64,000 nucleotides of DNA from Mercurialis annua (Eukaryota > Streptophyta > Magnoliopsida > Malpighiales > Euphorbiaceae). The stretch spans positions 48,542,128 to 48,606,127 of the forward strand of contig NC_065576.1 of the NCBI RefSeq assembly GCF_937616625.2. The letters run 5' to 3'. Position numbers and translations under genes: made by a program. The notes under the pieces are model-generated. The model searched no databases and was not told where the DNA came from. It was given only the letters and a program-made list of their open reading frames with translations. Numbering within the stretch: position 1 is the stretch's first letter; each line of letters opens with the position of its first letter. This document shows positions 27,533-40,560 of this stretch, one piece after another.

Positions 27533-30500
27533 TCATTTCCAAGCTTTCTTCCCTCGAAACTGTTTGCCAGAGCGATCTTGTTTTCTCTTTTTGTCAGTCC
27601 GAGTTCTTTGAGCCCTGGCCTTTCTGGCCGCAGAGGGCATAAACTTCTCGTGTTGCTTCTGCTGGTTACTTTTACCACCCGTCTGTTCATCCACCAATGT
27701 ATTTTGTTAACAAAATGCAAATCTCAAATGTTTAGTCAAATTCTGAAATGCTTACAAGCATGCATTATATGATTCAGAGATATTCAGAATGATTTCATGA
27801 AAAAAAATATCAGATGCCAACATTCTCAGGTTTTACAAAATTGGAACGGACATTGAGTTCAGAAGCAGTCGAATTTTTACGTAAAAATATCAAATGCAAT
27901 TGAAATCTAGTAGCGTCAAATTGAAGCAAAGATACGAAAATGTAGAATGAAAAGAAAAAACAATAAAAACTGGAAATACCTTCTGCTTTTTAACGACAGC
28001 TCGAGCCTGATATTTCCCTGTTTCCTCCCTCCCAGCTTTCACTAGTGCCAATCTTTCTTTCTTGCTTAGCTTATGCCGCAAATGAGCCTATATAATGCAA
28101 GTACAAATCACAATACAGTGTAGCATTTATGACAGGAAACTTTCAAGTAGAATAAGTAATTTTATTTATGGAAAGTCCTGCATAGTACAATCAGCAAGAA
28201 CGCTAGATTAAAAATAAAGAACTTACTTCTAGCTTCGAAGGATCCACTCGCTTAAGACTTAATTGATCAGAGTTTGGAACTTTGACTCCTTGCCGAACTA
28301 AAGCAATTTTAGCATCCTTCTTCGCCTGATAATACAAAAGATCTAAAAAATCAGCATATAAAAGTTAATAAATCTAATAGATGCTCAAAGATTACCAGAA
28401 AAATAAGATAAAATAACTATGTAATGATTCTCAAAAAAAAAAAAATACGTAACGGTGCTTCCTATGTAGCAAGCAGATTACACCATTCTTTTCCACATTC
28501 ACTGATTAATAATATTACCTTCAACTCCTTGATTTTTTTGAAGTCCTCGTTAGAAAGAAAGCCGTCCGTTGGATCAGATAAGTTATGGTTCAACCTTTCT
28601 TCTGTCAAATTCTTAAGCGCTCGAAGACTCGTATCAGCAGCAATAAGGTTTCCATCAAAATCAGAGAACTTCCTTTTGCCCGTTCTATGAGAACCCTTAG
28701 CATTTTCATGTTCTTTTGCATCATCATCGCTCATTTCGCTGTTATTGTAACTAAAGCTACCATCGCTGGCATCGCGATCATTTTCGTTAATAGTAATATC
28801 ATCATCACTGTCATTTTCATTAATACATTTATCATTATTGTCACTGTCATTTTCATCAAGATTGTCCTCTTCATCTTCATCCAATGAGTCATTTTCTAAA
28901 TCACCATCCTCAGTTCCAGTACAGTCACTGTAAATTTGATTTTCTTCATCACCCGAGGCAGCCAAGTCATCGTCATCCACATCCTCATTAATTTCATCAT
29001 GGTTATCATCGTCTTTATCCTCATCATCATTTTGTAACAACTCAAGCCCAGGTATATCGCTGGAGACATTAACTTCTCCATATGCTTTTGGCTTTGCCTT
29101 CGGATCAATGGGACGACCCCGATCCTTCTTAACTAATAGTGAAGGACAAAGCTGCAAGAAAAGAGTAAATCAATCATCAAAAATTGTTTATTCCTGCATG
29201 AAAAAAATACACAACGGAGACGTATAGACGGATGGACAATAATAAGGCAGTTGTTTATATACCTGTCTAAATAAAACCACAAGTGACCTAGCTGCAGCTG
29301 GAATTGCCTTCTCGTGTGATTTTTTATATAATACAAGATCTTGCAGTAAATCTTCTGTCATCAACTAGAAACCGGAAAGAAAAATGAGTCCCACATACAA
29401 TATATTAAGAGGCATAAATTGTTGTAATTAGTGAATCTAACCACATATTAAACTTAACAGAGATGCATCAATCAGACTTGAAAATGTCAGTAATGACAAT
29501 GAGCTGTTGAGTTGTTAAGGTTCAAGAAAAAAGTGTCCAGAAGACAAATGACATGATAGGTATATTACCAAAGGCATTCTCAAGCAAATTTCTCTTATCA
29601 CATTCAGTCCAACAGCAATGGCCTGCGAAAAGCAAGTAAAGATAATGACAAAACCATCATCTATTAATGAAAATAGCAGGAATAACAAAGTAGCTTCAAA
29701 TAAATACCTCTGGTCGTGAACGATCATGTACAAATTGATTTACTATTTGTTTGAATAATGGTTCAACGGCATCTGGAGGCACCTGAATAATGGTTAATGA
29801 CAGTATAAATAATCTATGAGAAAGCAAAAATTTACCATATCATGACAAGCCTGAACAGCTGCTGCAAGTAAATTTGTGATATGACGTTGATGAGGCTGCA
29901 AAGACCAGTGCACATTTAGGCCAGGAAAGAAACGGGTAAACAATAGCATTATAGTTGTATTTCTATCAATCAAGAGTTTAATAACTTAAAAAATTCAGTT
30001 ACATGACATACCTGAACATATTTCTGAAGGTAAGGATAGTAGTTCAACAAAATCAATTGATGAAGACCAACAGTTCGAGCAATTAATTTCAACATCATCA
30101 TCTTAACCTGAAGTTAGATCAAGTTTAACAATCAGCATAGCATTTACATGTTACTTCTAAGTTCTAATGCATCACCTTAAGAAAAACAGGTTAAAATGGT
30201 TCTCGTTTTCCACATTCATTTCATCAAGTAATTTGGTCATGAAACTAATATTATAATGATCTAATAAAATTAATCCGCTATAAAAGGTAACAAAAATCTA
30301 TCGCTGAATGCAAGTAATGTGTCCACGATGTATAAGGATTTGGTTAAGGCCAAGACACTATCAAAAAGCAATTACCTCAAAACGTTCATTGCAAGTCTGA
30401 AGTCGAGAAAATAGCTTCTCAGCAAAGCCCTAAAAGCAAAATTACACATCCAGTCAGACAGATTTGTAATAATATATAATAATTAGACATGTAGATTTAT

Positions 30501-32520
30501 ACTGCAATAATGAGAAACCTGAGCATCTTTGAGATGGCTTAGTGGTGAATAATAAGTTGAACTGCTTTTTTCTGATGAAAGACGTTGCTGCCTTTTCAAA
30601 CTGCGCATAGCACGCTGCAATTTTGCTTTCTTTTTCTTTTTACTGCATACAGTGCCTTTATTATTTGCCTGAAATATAAAATGAAACAAATAAATCCACA
30701 ACGTATAAACACGCCCCAAGTCTTTCATGTATGAAAAAGGGAGTATAAAACATCTAAATCTAAAGGACAAAAATGTAGGGGAGTACATAATTTACAGAAC
30801 ACTGTTCCAATAATTATATAAAATGGAAATTAAATCTGACTTTTACAAGCATCCACATAAGTAGAAGGATAGGTATGCCGTTACCAACTAAATCATTGAC
30901 TTCAGAGGATGATTGCCAGGTTAGAGGATGCGATTGAGTACTGACCTTATAAATAGCCTCTTTACTGATAAGAACCTGAGATTTTGATTCATCTTCACTG
31001 CTTGCACCATCACTATCATCACTATCACCATCCTCAACCTTCTCGTAATCCAAAAGAAACGACATGGCAGCAATCATGATCCTGAAGATATCATTTACGA
31101 AGAAATTTTCCGTAAACTAAGAAACAGAAAAGCACACAACAGTTATATGAAACCTAAAATGCATACCTAGGCGATGAATGAAAACAAGCCATGCAAATTG
31201 CATTTGCTGTTCTATCATCAAACCAAACCTTTCTCCGATGAAGCTCACATAATGTGATTAAACATCTCTTAGCTCTCCCTTCATCCTCTTGCTAGAATAA
31301 CAATACAACCTCCAAACCATCAGAAAAATAATTCTATAAGTTCATACCAAAGGAAGTTCGAAAAGAAACACAAACCTGTAGGATTTCAAACAATATATTT
31401 TGTAGAACTCGATTCTTCGCATCATTTTTATGCTGCTTATTCATGCGTCTAATGCTATGAATAACATGCGAAAATGCCAATTTTTTCAGATTTCTATCTC
31501 CCAATGTTTGTAGCTCGATGAACAATGCAAGAGTTTCATTAATATTAACCATCTACAAAAAAAAGAATAAATATATATAAAAAAACTCGCATCAACATTT
31601 CATATTATAACAACTGAAAATTATACAACATAACTATTCTGCCATGTCATTCGTGCAACAAAGAAAAATTATACAATGCAACCTGTTTTGCAATGTCATT
31701 GGTGCGACAAAGCAAAATTATACAACACAATTGTTGCGTCATGTCATTCGTGATAAGGCGTTTGACATATTAGAATATTTAATAATTATAATAATAAGTA
31801 ATAATTAAAGACTCCTACAATGACCATTGCATGAAATAAACGCTCTTAGATAACACAATTGTTGCGTCATGTCATTCGTGATGAGGCGTTTGACATATTA
31901 GAATATTTAATAATTATAATAATAAGTAATAATTAAAGACTCCTACAACGACCATTGCATGAAATAAACGCTCTTAGATAACACAATTGTTGCGTCATGT
32001 CATTCGTGATGAGGCGTTTGACATATTAGAATATTTAATAATTATAATAATAAGTAATAATTAAAGACTCCTACAACGACCATTGCATGAAATTAACGCT
32101 CTTGGATTGTACCTTCCGATTAATTAAAAGAATAAGAGCTTGAGAAACATGACACCTAAGGCCAGAAGGAAGTGATTTAGAAGATGATTTAAGAAATTCA
32201 GCGAGTTGACGCGGGAACTCAGCGAGTTGCTTAGGATAAAACGGCGTCATTTGAGCTAAAAACATTGCCTTATCAGCGAGCTCTTTAGCTATAGTTAGAT
32301 CAGCACATTTTCCCGATGAGGATAACGATGTAAAACTGAGCGTTGATTGTTGTCCAAACAGCTCAACTGCTGAATTGAATTGGCTGTACAACAGATTTAG
32401 CTCCGTTTCGTAACCTTCGGGGTCTATTTTCATTTTTGATTGTAGTGTTGCTAAGCTTAGTTTGTCGGAATTCTTGCCGGAGGCGAGGAGTGACTCCGGT
32501 GACCGGCCGCGGGTTGACAT
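27533..32520 (-). CDS. SDA1: SDA1 homologue (60S ribosome biogenesis), copy A
   Basis: SDA1 is a nucleolar/nuclear factor needed for maturation and export of pre-60S ribosomal subunits. Fifteen exons join in phase: 32520-32113, 31552-31376, 31291-31167, 31081-30946, 30668-30519, 30429-30376, 30107-30012, 29895-29836, 29782-29708, 29622-29569, 29364-29263, 29151-28519, 28325-28227, 28087-27980 and 27682-27533. They give 808 residues. The N-terminal part holds helical repeat-like sequence (LPSGLRCHVSQALILLINRK; MVNINETLALFIELQTLGD). A basic KKKKKAKLQRAM patch follows. The large exon 12 encodes a long Asp/Glu/Asn-rich segment (about residues 510-620). The C-terminus is strongly basic (KKRKQDRSGKQFRGKKAWK). 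All introns are GT-AG and no frame break is seen. Compared with copy B it has several amino-acid changes, mostly in the acidic segment. Confidence 0.95.
31731..32110. repeat. 128-bp tandem triplication in SDA1-A intron 1
   Basis: Units start at 31731, 31859 and 31987, marked by 'ttgttgcgtcatgtcattcg', with a period of exactly 128 bp. The third unit runs into the donor side of exon 1. SDA1-B has a single copy of this unit (about 61539-61660), so the amplification occurred in A after the duplication or was lost from B. Confidence 0.9.
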
Positions 32521-32578
32521 CGAAACGAATTTTTATTTTTCGTTCAGGGGATTACAGGGTTTTTTGCTTAGTTGCAGA

Positions 32579-32598
32579 AAACCCTAATTAAACCCTAG
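32579..32598. promoter_or_regulatory. Two telo-box motifs upstream of SDA1-A
   Basis: AAACCCTAA at 32579-32587 and AAACCCTAG at 32590-32598 lie 59-78 bp upstream of the SDA1-A ATG. Telo-boxes (AAACCCTAA) are well known in promoters of plant ribosomal-protein and ribosome-biogenesis genes, which fits SDA1. Activity is inferred. Confidence 0.65.
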
Positions 32599-33361
32599 AA
32601 GGTGACTATTAATAGATAACGCATTTTTTATTTTCTTTAGGTAGAAGGTACAAGATAACCCTTCTAGTTATTCATAAAGAGTATATAAACTCATTTTAGT
32701 TTTTTCTTGGCCGTTTAGACCCTCAATAGTTTTAAATGGTGCAAATGAACTCCAATGCTTAAAAAATCACAGACAAAAATGATGAAGAGTTAAGTGTCAA
32801 AAAAAAATAAACTAAAAAAAATTAGAGTCCTTTTTAAAAATTTAAAAGGTTTTTGCAACGGTTGAAATAATAATTAGAAGTAAAAAAAAGAATACAAAAT
32901 TTATATAAAAAAAATTCCAAAATTCATAAAAAATATTATAAATATATCCAATAACTAACCGAATAAAATCAATTTCATAAAATTGTAAAATTCACTTATA
33001 CAAAACACAAAAATACTCTAAAAATTGCCAGCGAGGCCTCGCCCATGTGACTAAAGCGCTCCAGTACATCTCTGAAATTTCAGCTTCGAGTCTTAATAGA
33101 ACCAATAGTTTTAAGCCGATTTAAAAAAATAAAAAATCTAACTACTAAATTCTACCTTTGTAAAAAAAAGAAAAACAAACTCTAAAATCAGAACAAGAAT
33201 AAACAATGATACATTTTAGTTAGTAATAATATAATGACTAAAAAATCTGCGTGTTAAATCTAAAGGATCCAGACTGCATGTAAAGGCGAATTACTGTTTT
33301 AGTCCATCAAGTTTACATGCATATAATCTTAAGCCTGATGGGAGCCCATTAAAACAGAAAA

Positions 33362-34805
33362 TATATGTGGAGATCCCGCGAGATTTCGCTCGAGGACCCA
33401 CACGGTTTTGGCGGAGTCTGTTTTTTAAGAGTGGGAGAACATAATTTATTTATTTTAAAATTATTTTATGGAGCCGCCACCCGGGGTTAACCGGGAAGGA
33501 AAAGATAATTAAAGCATTATAATCATCTTCACCTCTTCAGAGATTCAGGTTCGAAAATAATATCCTATTTAATCCATCATTTGCTTTTTGATAGTTACGT
33601 GTAAACTTTTGACTTCTAACTATAAGGAAAAAGGGTCCCAAAACCAATATACCCTCGCTGTTTATCGAACCCAAATATAACATGAGTTAGTTATGAGTAA
33701 GAATTTTCACGCAGAGCTTCCGGTTTCCCAAGAAGTTGACGGTACTCATTTTCGTTCTAAGCTAAGAAAAAAGGTTTATGGATTGAACACCAATCCATTT
33801 GTGAGTGTGTGTATTTAGTATATAAAATATAAATAAATAAGCAAGTTAAATAATAGCATAAAGTAAATTAATCTATAGCATATCATTATTGATTTATTAA
33901 TGTGAAATAAAAAAATTAAAGACTGGATTTGTAGCTGGATCCACAGATGCCTACGTATCCGTCATATGCCGGAATCAAAGTCCACGTAGTTTGAGTTGAA
34001 ATATTTTAAACAATAATTAAAAAAAAGTTTGAAAAGAAAATGAATTTGAATCTCAGTTTGTGTGCCGAGACGCCTACGTATCCGTCAGGCCGGAATCAAA
34101 ACCCACGTAGTTCGCTTAAACTAATACCATAATTGAAAAATTAAATTTTAAAAGATTTGAATTTGAGTCTCGGTTTGTGTGCCGAAATGCCTACGTATCC
34201 GTCAAACCGGAATCAAAACCCACGTAGTTCGTAAAAGAACTAAAACTATAAAGAAAACATTCAATTTGTGAAAATTGAATTTGGGGCCCGGTTTGAAGGT
34301 CGAGACGTCGAGTAAGAAGTAGATTTGGATCTCGGTTTGAAAGCCGAGACGCCGAATAAAAAAAAGTATAAATTTGGATCTCGGTTTGAAAGCCGAGACG
34401 CCGAATAAAAAAAAGTATAAATTTGGATCTCGATTTGAATGCCGAGACACGAAATGAAAATATAAAATTGGATCTCGGTTTGAAAGCCGAGACGCCGAAT
34501 AAAAAGTGTACATTGGGATCTCGGTTTGAATGCCGAGATGCCGAATAAAAATGAATTAGATTTGGATTTCGGTGCGAATGTCGAGGTACCAAATAAAAAA
34601 AGTTGTAGATTTGAGATAGAATAAATAATATTCTAACCCTGAAATAAATAAATAAAATATTTAAAATCTAAAATTTGTAAATTAAAATAGAGTGAATAAT
34701 AGTTTAACTTCAAATATTATTCAATTCGGATCCAAAAATAAATAAAAGCAATGTATACCTTAGAGTTCATAAAATAAAAATAGATGGAATATTATTTTAA
34801 CCTCA
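33362..34805. repeat. LTR-retrotransposon-like leader fragment with tandem hairpin repeats
   Basis: Copy B lacks this DNA. The segment starts with GC-richer sequence containing GGAGCCGCCACCCGG, which resembles the leader of some plant Gypsy-type elements (recognition by memory, not search). From about 33905 to 34610 there are tandem units. Three long ones (about 110 bp) contain GCCTACGTATCCGTC and CCCACGTAGTT. About seven short ones (45-50 bp) contain TCTCGGTTTGAAAGCCGAGA, a self-complementary hairpin with a short loop. No protease, RT or integrase sequence is present. Long minus-strand frames across it are translations of the repeat. Confidence 0.6.
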
Positions 34806-34812
34806 AAAGCAT

Positions 34813-36444
34813 GTGTTAGTTGGGAAACTTATTATGAAGAATCAGCGATTTACAGCTACAACTGTTCGTTCACAGGTTGATACTCACTGGCATCTTAAAC
34901 ACCCTGTTACAATAGATCGTGCAGCGGGTGGTTTATTCACTTTCAAGTTTGATCATCTGGAAGACTATCAATATGTTCTTAATGAAAGGCCATGGTGTAT
35001 TTTAAATCAGCTTATTATTCTTAAAGAATGGCCTCTGCATGTTCCACTTAAGCAAATGGTTTTCAACACATCGATGTTCTGGGTGCAAGTTCGTGGTTTA
35101 GCACCGGATCAGCTTAATGCAACGGCAGCTCGTGAAATTGGGAGTCTTTTTCCAGCTTTTTTGGCGGTGGATTTTGATCTTACAGCTCCCCTATGGCGTC
35201 AACAGGTGTTACGTATTCAGGTTGAGGTGGATGTTTATCAACCCCTTCCTCGTGGGTTTACTAATGTATCTGATGATAATACTGAGTATTGGGTTTCATT
35301 TCGGTTTGAAAAATTGCCGGAATTTTGTTTTTTCTGTGGTATTATTGGCCATGTGAATAGGGAATGTGAGTCACCCTACCCAGCTCCTCTTATTGATGCC
35401 ACCTATGAAGGCAGACTTCCTTATGGCCTATTTTTGCGAGCTGAGCTGTTTGATTACTCTTCTCCAGCTCCTCCTTCGGCAATGACTCATCCACAATGGG
35501 AAACAGGATCTTCTAGTAATGCACCTAGGAGACATGGTAAGGAACCACTGGAATCTATATTGCATGATACTCTCACTACAGGTAATGCTACTGCTATTGC
35601 TAGCCTAAAGGAAATGATTCCTGTAGGGTCCACCATGCTTTCTTCACATTTTTGTCCTGTACTGCATTATCCTCTCATTTCTCATGCATCTCCTATTTTT
35701 ACTGAGGCCATAACTGTTACTACCTTGGGTACACCCACACCATCTCCTCCGCCTACTGTTCATCCATCAACTTCTACAACTTGTACTTTGACTAGCCTCA
35801 TGATCCTTCCCCCTCATATCTATAAATTGCTCACACCTGCACTTCAGGACAAATACTATGCTTATCAATGTAGGGGCATTTCTAAGGATCAGCAAGTTGA
35901 GGTTGCTTTTGATCTTATGTATCCAAATGCTCGTTTTACGGCATCCCTTATGGCTTCTTTCAGTGAGAAAGATAAGGATGATATGGTGATCCTTTTGAAG
36001 GAAATCGTTATGGCTGAATTCTCTATGCCTACACCTGTTGAAGACTTGCAACATTCTCTTCCTTGGCCTCCCTGTCCATCTCAAAGCCGTTTGAATGTAC
36101 GTACATGGAAGAAACTGGCTCGTCTGGGAGTCACTGATTCACCTTATACTGATAGTAGTTCTTCTTCATCTGGGAATTTGGAAGGGAAGCGTAAATGGGA
36201 TCAGTTTTTAGTCACTCCTTCGTTTGATTCAGTTATCCCCAAGTCCAAGGTGTTTATAACTGAAATACAAGACTTACTGATACCGCCTTCCACTGCTTCA
36301 TTGTATCCAATCTGCTCCTCAGATGCTATATTACACACTGCTGAGATGTTGTCCTATTTACCTTCAGATTTATTCGCTTCTGATGCTGAGGAATTTTTGA
36401 AGGGCCCTGAGACCAGCCAACAGTGGTCTCCAGCAGTTCCATGA
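34813..36444 (+). CDS. LINE ORF1: DUF4283/zinc-knuckle nucleic-acid-binding protein
   Basis: The frame encodes 543 residues. The N-terminal 140 residues match the DUF4283 domain common in plant LINE ORF1 proteins (FTFKFDHLEDYQYVLNERPW; FNTSMFWVQVRGL). A CCHC zinc knuckle follows at about residues 172-190 (CFFCGIIGHVNRECE). The rest is Ser/Pro/Thr-rich and of low similarity. The first residues (VGKL) normally lie some way into DUF4283, so the true start is probably lost and the ATG at 34813 may be incidental. The stop TGA overlaps the ORF2 start in the four bases ATGA at 36441-36444, an arrangement that could allow termination-reinitiation. Confidence 0.8.
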   Translation: MLVGKLIMKNQRFTATTVRSQVDTHWHLKHPVTIDRAAGGLFTFKFDHLEDYQYVLNERPWCILNQLIILKEWPLHVPLKQMVFNTSMFWVQVRGLAPDQLNATAAREIGSLFPAFLAVDFDLTAPLWRQQVLRIQVEVDVYQPLPRGFTNVSDDNTEYWVSFRFEKLPEFCFFCGIIGHVNRECESPYPAPLIDATYEGRLPYGLFLRAELFDYSSPAPPSAMTHPQWETGSSSNAPRRHGKEPLESILHDTLTTGNATAIASLKEMIPVGSTMLSSHFCPVLHYPLISHASPIFTEAITVTTLGTPTPSPPPTVHPSTSTTCTLTSLMILPPHIYKLLTPALQDKYYAYQCRGISKDQQVEVAFDLMYPNARFTASLMASFSEKDKDDMVILLKEIVMAEFSMPTPVEDLQHSLPWPPCPSQSRLNVRTWKKLARLGVTDSPYTDSSSSSSGNLEGKRKWDQFLVTPSFDSVIPKSKVFITEIQDLLIPPSTASLYPICSSDAILHTAEMLSYLPSDLFASDAEEFLKGPETSQQWSPAVP

Positions 36445-39400
36445 AGATTATCAGTTGGAATTGTCAGGGGTTGGGGAATCCCCTAACAGTTCGACATTTG
36501 CACTTTTTGTGTAGAAAACATTCTCCTGATATGCTTTTTTTGATGGAAACTAAAAATGACAAGGTGAAGACCCAGAAATGGATTGCTTCCCTCAAGTTTC
36601 CCCATCAGTTGTTCCTTGCTCCTGTTGGAATATCTGGTGGTTTTTTGCTCTTATGGAAGGACTCTTTGATTGTAAATATTCAACAGATAGGTGTTTTTTT
36701 GTAGTCTGTTCAGTTACTATGCCTGATGGCTTTATGTTTGATATCATTTTGTGCCATCTTAGTGCTATTAGACTGTTAAGACTAAAACAATTTAGTACTT
36801 TGTTGCAGCTTAGAAGTTGTCTTTCAGTTAATTATGTATTTTTAGGGGACTTTAATGACATATTATCCCCTTCAGAAAAGGAAGGTGGACTTCCATATGA
36901 TTATAGTGTTCATATTCCTTTTTCTTCTTTTATTAATGATCTACAAGTTTTGGAATTGAACTTCTTAGGCTATCCTTTCACTTGGTCCAATCATCGCCAA
37001 TGGCCATTTCATATTCAAGAATTGCTTGACAGATGTTTTGTTTCTCAGCATTGGAATGATCATTTTCCAGGAACAGTGTGTTATCATCTTCCAGCTTTAG
37101 CATCGGATCACTTGCCCATTCTGATTCAGACTCCTTCTCATCATATTATTTCATCCCCTAAATTTATCTTTGATCAGCGCTGGGGGCAGGAATCAATGGT
37201 TTATGATCTTATATCTAATTGCTGGGCTTCTCACATTATGGGCTCTCCCATGTTCAGTATATTTTCAAGGCTCAAGCTTATTAGACATCAGTTGATACAA
37301 TGGAGAAAAACCCATCAACGCAACGCGTCCAAAGTCATTACTGACTTAACAACTACAATCTTCAATTATACTGCACAATCTACTCCTTTGGTTGATTGGC
37401 ATTATGTACATGATCTGGAATCTCAGTTGCTTAAAGCTCATAAGGAGGAGGAATTGTTTTGGGCACAGAAATCTCGTCAAAATTGGTTGAAGAGTGGTGA
37501 CCGTAATACTCAGTATTTTCATGCTAAAACCAAGCAGCGCAGAGCATCTAATTTGATTTCTCACCTTCAGAATGATGATCAAATATGGCTATCTTCGCCA
37601 ACAGCTATAGCTGACCATATTGTGGAAGCTTTTAAACATATTTTTACCACTTCTAATCCTCCTTCTCCAGTTGAATTATTACAGTCATTTCCAGGCAAGG
37701 TGACTTCTATTATGAATGCCAAATTGATTCGACCAGTGACTCCTTTGGAAGTTAAAACAGCTCTTTGGTCCATAAATCCTTCTAAAGCCCCAGGAGATGA
37801 TGGTCTTACTGCTTTCTTCTTCCAGCACTATTGGGATATTTTGGAGCATGATGTTACACAATCCATTATCTATTTCTTCCAAGGAGGTAAACTACTCAAA
37901 AACTTCAATCATACTATTTTATCCCTCATTCCTAAAACTGCTCATCCACAATCTGTCAAAGACCTTCGCCCTATTAGCCTTTGCACCATTTTTTATAAAA
38001 TTATTTCCAAGGTATTGACTAATAGGCTTCAGTCTATCCTTCCTGTTATTGTGAGTGATTATCAGAATGCTTTTGTCAAAGGCCGTTCTATTTCTGACAA
38101 TGTTCTGATTGTTCATGAAGTGCTTCATTATCTTAAACATAAACACCAGGGTAAAAAAGCGTTTATGGCACTTAAACTTGATGTTAGCAAGGCATATGAT
38201 CGTCTAGAGTGGAGTTATTTACAGGCTATTCTTGGCGCATGGGGTTTTCATCCTACTTTTATTAATTGGATCCTTGAATGTGTTACAACAGTCAGCTATT
38301 CTATCCAACTTAATGGTAATCTGCATGGTTATTTTCATCCAACACGAGGTATAAGACAAGGTGATCCCTTATCTCCACTTCTATTTGTGCTCTGTGTAGA
38401 AGGCTTCTCTTTTCTGATAAATCAAGCTTATTCCTCTGGAGCCATTACAGGTCTTAAACTCACTTCTCAAAGTCCTGTGTTAACACATTTATTGTTTGCT
38501 GATGATTCCATTCTGTTTACAGAAGCTTCTGAGTTACAAATTGATCATATTTTAGAGGTGTTGAGCACTTATGGTAAATTTAGTGGGCAGCTGGTTAATT
38601 ATGAAAAATCAGCAGTGTTTTTTTAGTAATAATATATCTGCCTATCATAAATCCCATCTAGCTATGCGATTGGGTGTCTGTAATAGTGGGTTTGAAGCTC
38701 TTTATTTAGGACTTCCTGCTTGTATCCTTCCATCCAAAAGAGCTACTTTTGCTCCTTTACTTACCAAGATATCTACCAAATTAACTAGTTGGAAGGAACA
38801 ATTTTTATCATCAGGTGGCAAGGAGGTTTTAATCAAAGCAATTATTGAGGCTATACCAGTTTATTCGATGATGTGTTTCAAATTACCTACTTCTTTATGT
38901 CATCGGGTTAATAGTATGACTTCTCAATTCTGGTGGGGTCAATTGCAGGAAGAGCATCGTTACCATTGGATTTCCTGGAAGAAAATGTGCTTCAGCAAAT
39001 CAATTGGGGGATTGGGTTTTAAGGATCTATCTGCTTTTAATCAGGCTTTACTAGCCAAACAGGTTTGGAGGATTATACATAACCCTTCCTCTTTGATCTT
39101 TTAGGTATATAAAGCCAAATATTTCCCCAATTCAAATTTTTTCTCTGCCTCTATTGGTAATCAACCTTCTTGGGGATGGCGTAGCTTGAAATATGGATCT
39201 AAATTTCTTTTCCAAGGGATTAGATGGCAATGTAATGATGGAAACTCTATTCATAGCCTTTCTGATCCTTGGTTACCATCCCAGTTTCCTTTTTTACCCC
39301 ACCTTAAGCCTGGGATAAACACTGCTTCAGTTCCTCCTTTGGTTTCTGGTTTATTTAATCATAATGCTGCTACTTGGAATGAGTCCCTACTTCGCCAATT

Positions 39401-40499
39401 ATTTACAGATGCTGATGTGCAGATTATATTATCCATTCCTTTGTCTATATTTCCACACCCAGATAGAATGATTTGGCATTACCATTCCAAGGGTCTTTAT
39501 ACTGTAAAATCAGGGTATCATGTTCTCTTTAATGAACTACATAGATTGGATATCTCTTATATTCCTGATTTTTCTAAACAAGACTGGCAGTTTCTATGGC
39601 ACAGCCCTATACCACCAAAGTTGAGATTGTTTATATGGCGCTGTTTACATAATGCATTACCTACTGGGGAGCTGTTATTGCAACGGTTCCAAGTGTCCTC
39701 CTCATGCCCTCATTGCTTTCAGACTGAAAGTCTCTGTCATTTGCTGTTTTATTGTCCATTTGCACAAAAAGTATGGTTTCTGTCTTCACTTTCTTTAAGG
39801 ACAGAATGGTTGCATCTGGCATCCTTTCCTTTGCTATGGAAACGAGTTAGTGCAGAGCTTCTGGTCATGGATTATTCTTTAAGTTCTTTTACCATGTTTT
39901 GTTTCCTTCTGTGGCATATTTGGAAGTCTCGCAATGCTGCAATATTCCGCCATGAGGTAATTTCTGAAATTGAAACTGTTTCTCTTGCAACACAGGCATG
40001 TCAGGAATTTACCCATGTACAATCTACTCAATCAGTCCCACAGATTTCATTCCCCCAGCGTCATCAAACATCCTCATCTTTGCCTCCATCAGATTATATT
40101 AAAATTAACGTAGATGCAGCAACAGACCAACATGCTAAACTTGGAACCATTGCTGCTATAGCTAAGAATCATTTGAGAGTGGTAGTAAGTCAATTTTCAG
40201 CTCTTTTTCGCTCTATTTGGGATCCTGGTATTCTCGAATTTTTGGCTGTTAGAGAAGCTTTAAACTGGGCCAGCTCTCAGAAATGGCAGAAGGTTATTAT
40301 TGAGGGAGATGCACTGCAGGTAATTCAATCTGTCAATTCTTCAGACTCCTATCTTGCGGCAGCTTGGGGTGTTTGCTGTGATATTTGGCATCTTCAAGGC
40401 TTATTTCTTGATTGTAGCTTCTGTTATATTCCTAGAACATGTAATGTTTTAGCTCATAATCTGGCTCAAAATGTGAAAAGAGCTGCTCTATTATTGTAA
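36441..40499 (+). pseudogene. LINE ORF2: endonuclease-reverse transcriptase-RNase H, three lesions
   Basis: The order is an APE-type endonuclease (MKIISWNCQGLGN at the start; FLGDFNDIL; ASDHLPIL), then reverse transcriptase. RT landmarks are APGDDGLTAFFFQHYW, DVSKAYDRLEW, GIRQGDPLSPLLF and the catalytic LLFADDSILF, with FADD at 38495-38506. The zinc-binding region (LRLFIWRCLHNALPTGELLL) and a C-terminal RNase H (IKINVDAATDQ to NVLAHNLAQN) follow. Three breaks are visible: a one-base loss in a T-run near 36692-36700, a one-base gain in a T-run near 38618-38624, and an in-frame TAG at about 39102. Reading resumes in the expected frame after each, so the lesions are recent or, for the two homopolymers, possibly sequencing errors. 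Confidence 0.88.
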
Positions 40500-40560
40500 T
40501 ATTGCTACTCTTTGTATTTTTTGCCTTCTATCTATATATCTATCTCTTGACAAAAAAAAA

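Larger units (their letters stand above)
26257..33361. repeat. Segmental duplication, copy A (main part)
   Basis: This block is repeated in direct orientation at 56300-62911. It runs from inside ORP exon 7 through SDA1 and its upstream spacer. Homology resumes at 42970-about 43430 (desulfhydrase exon 1 and part of intron 1), matching 62912-about 63330. Exons and introns both match, so this is a DNA-level duplication and not a retrocopy. Differences include a 251-bp deletion in B, a 128-bp unit present three times in A and once in B, and about 80 bp of extra intron in B. Confidence 0.93.
34806..40560 (+). mobile_element. Nearly full-length L1-type LINE, inactive
   Basis: This is a non-LTR retrotransposon of about 5.75 kb with two ORFs and a short A tail at 40552-40560. 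ORF1 (34813-36444) is a nucleic-acid-binding protein. ORF2 (36441-40499) holds endonuclease, reverse transcriptase, zinc-binding and RNase H domains but is broken three times. ORF1 begins abruptly at the element's edge, so a short piece of the 5' end is probably missing. I could not find a clean target-site duplication. The element lies in the 9.6-kb region that separates SDA1-A from the desulfhydrase gene and is absent from copy B. Confidence 0.88.
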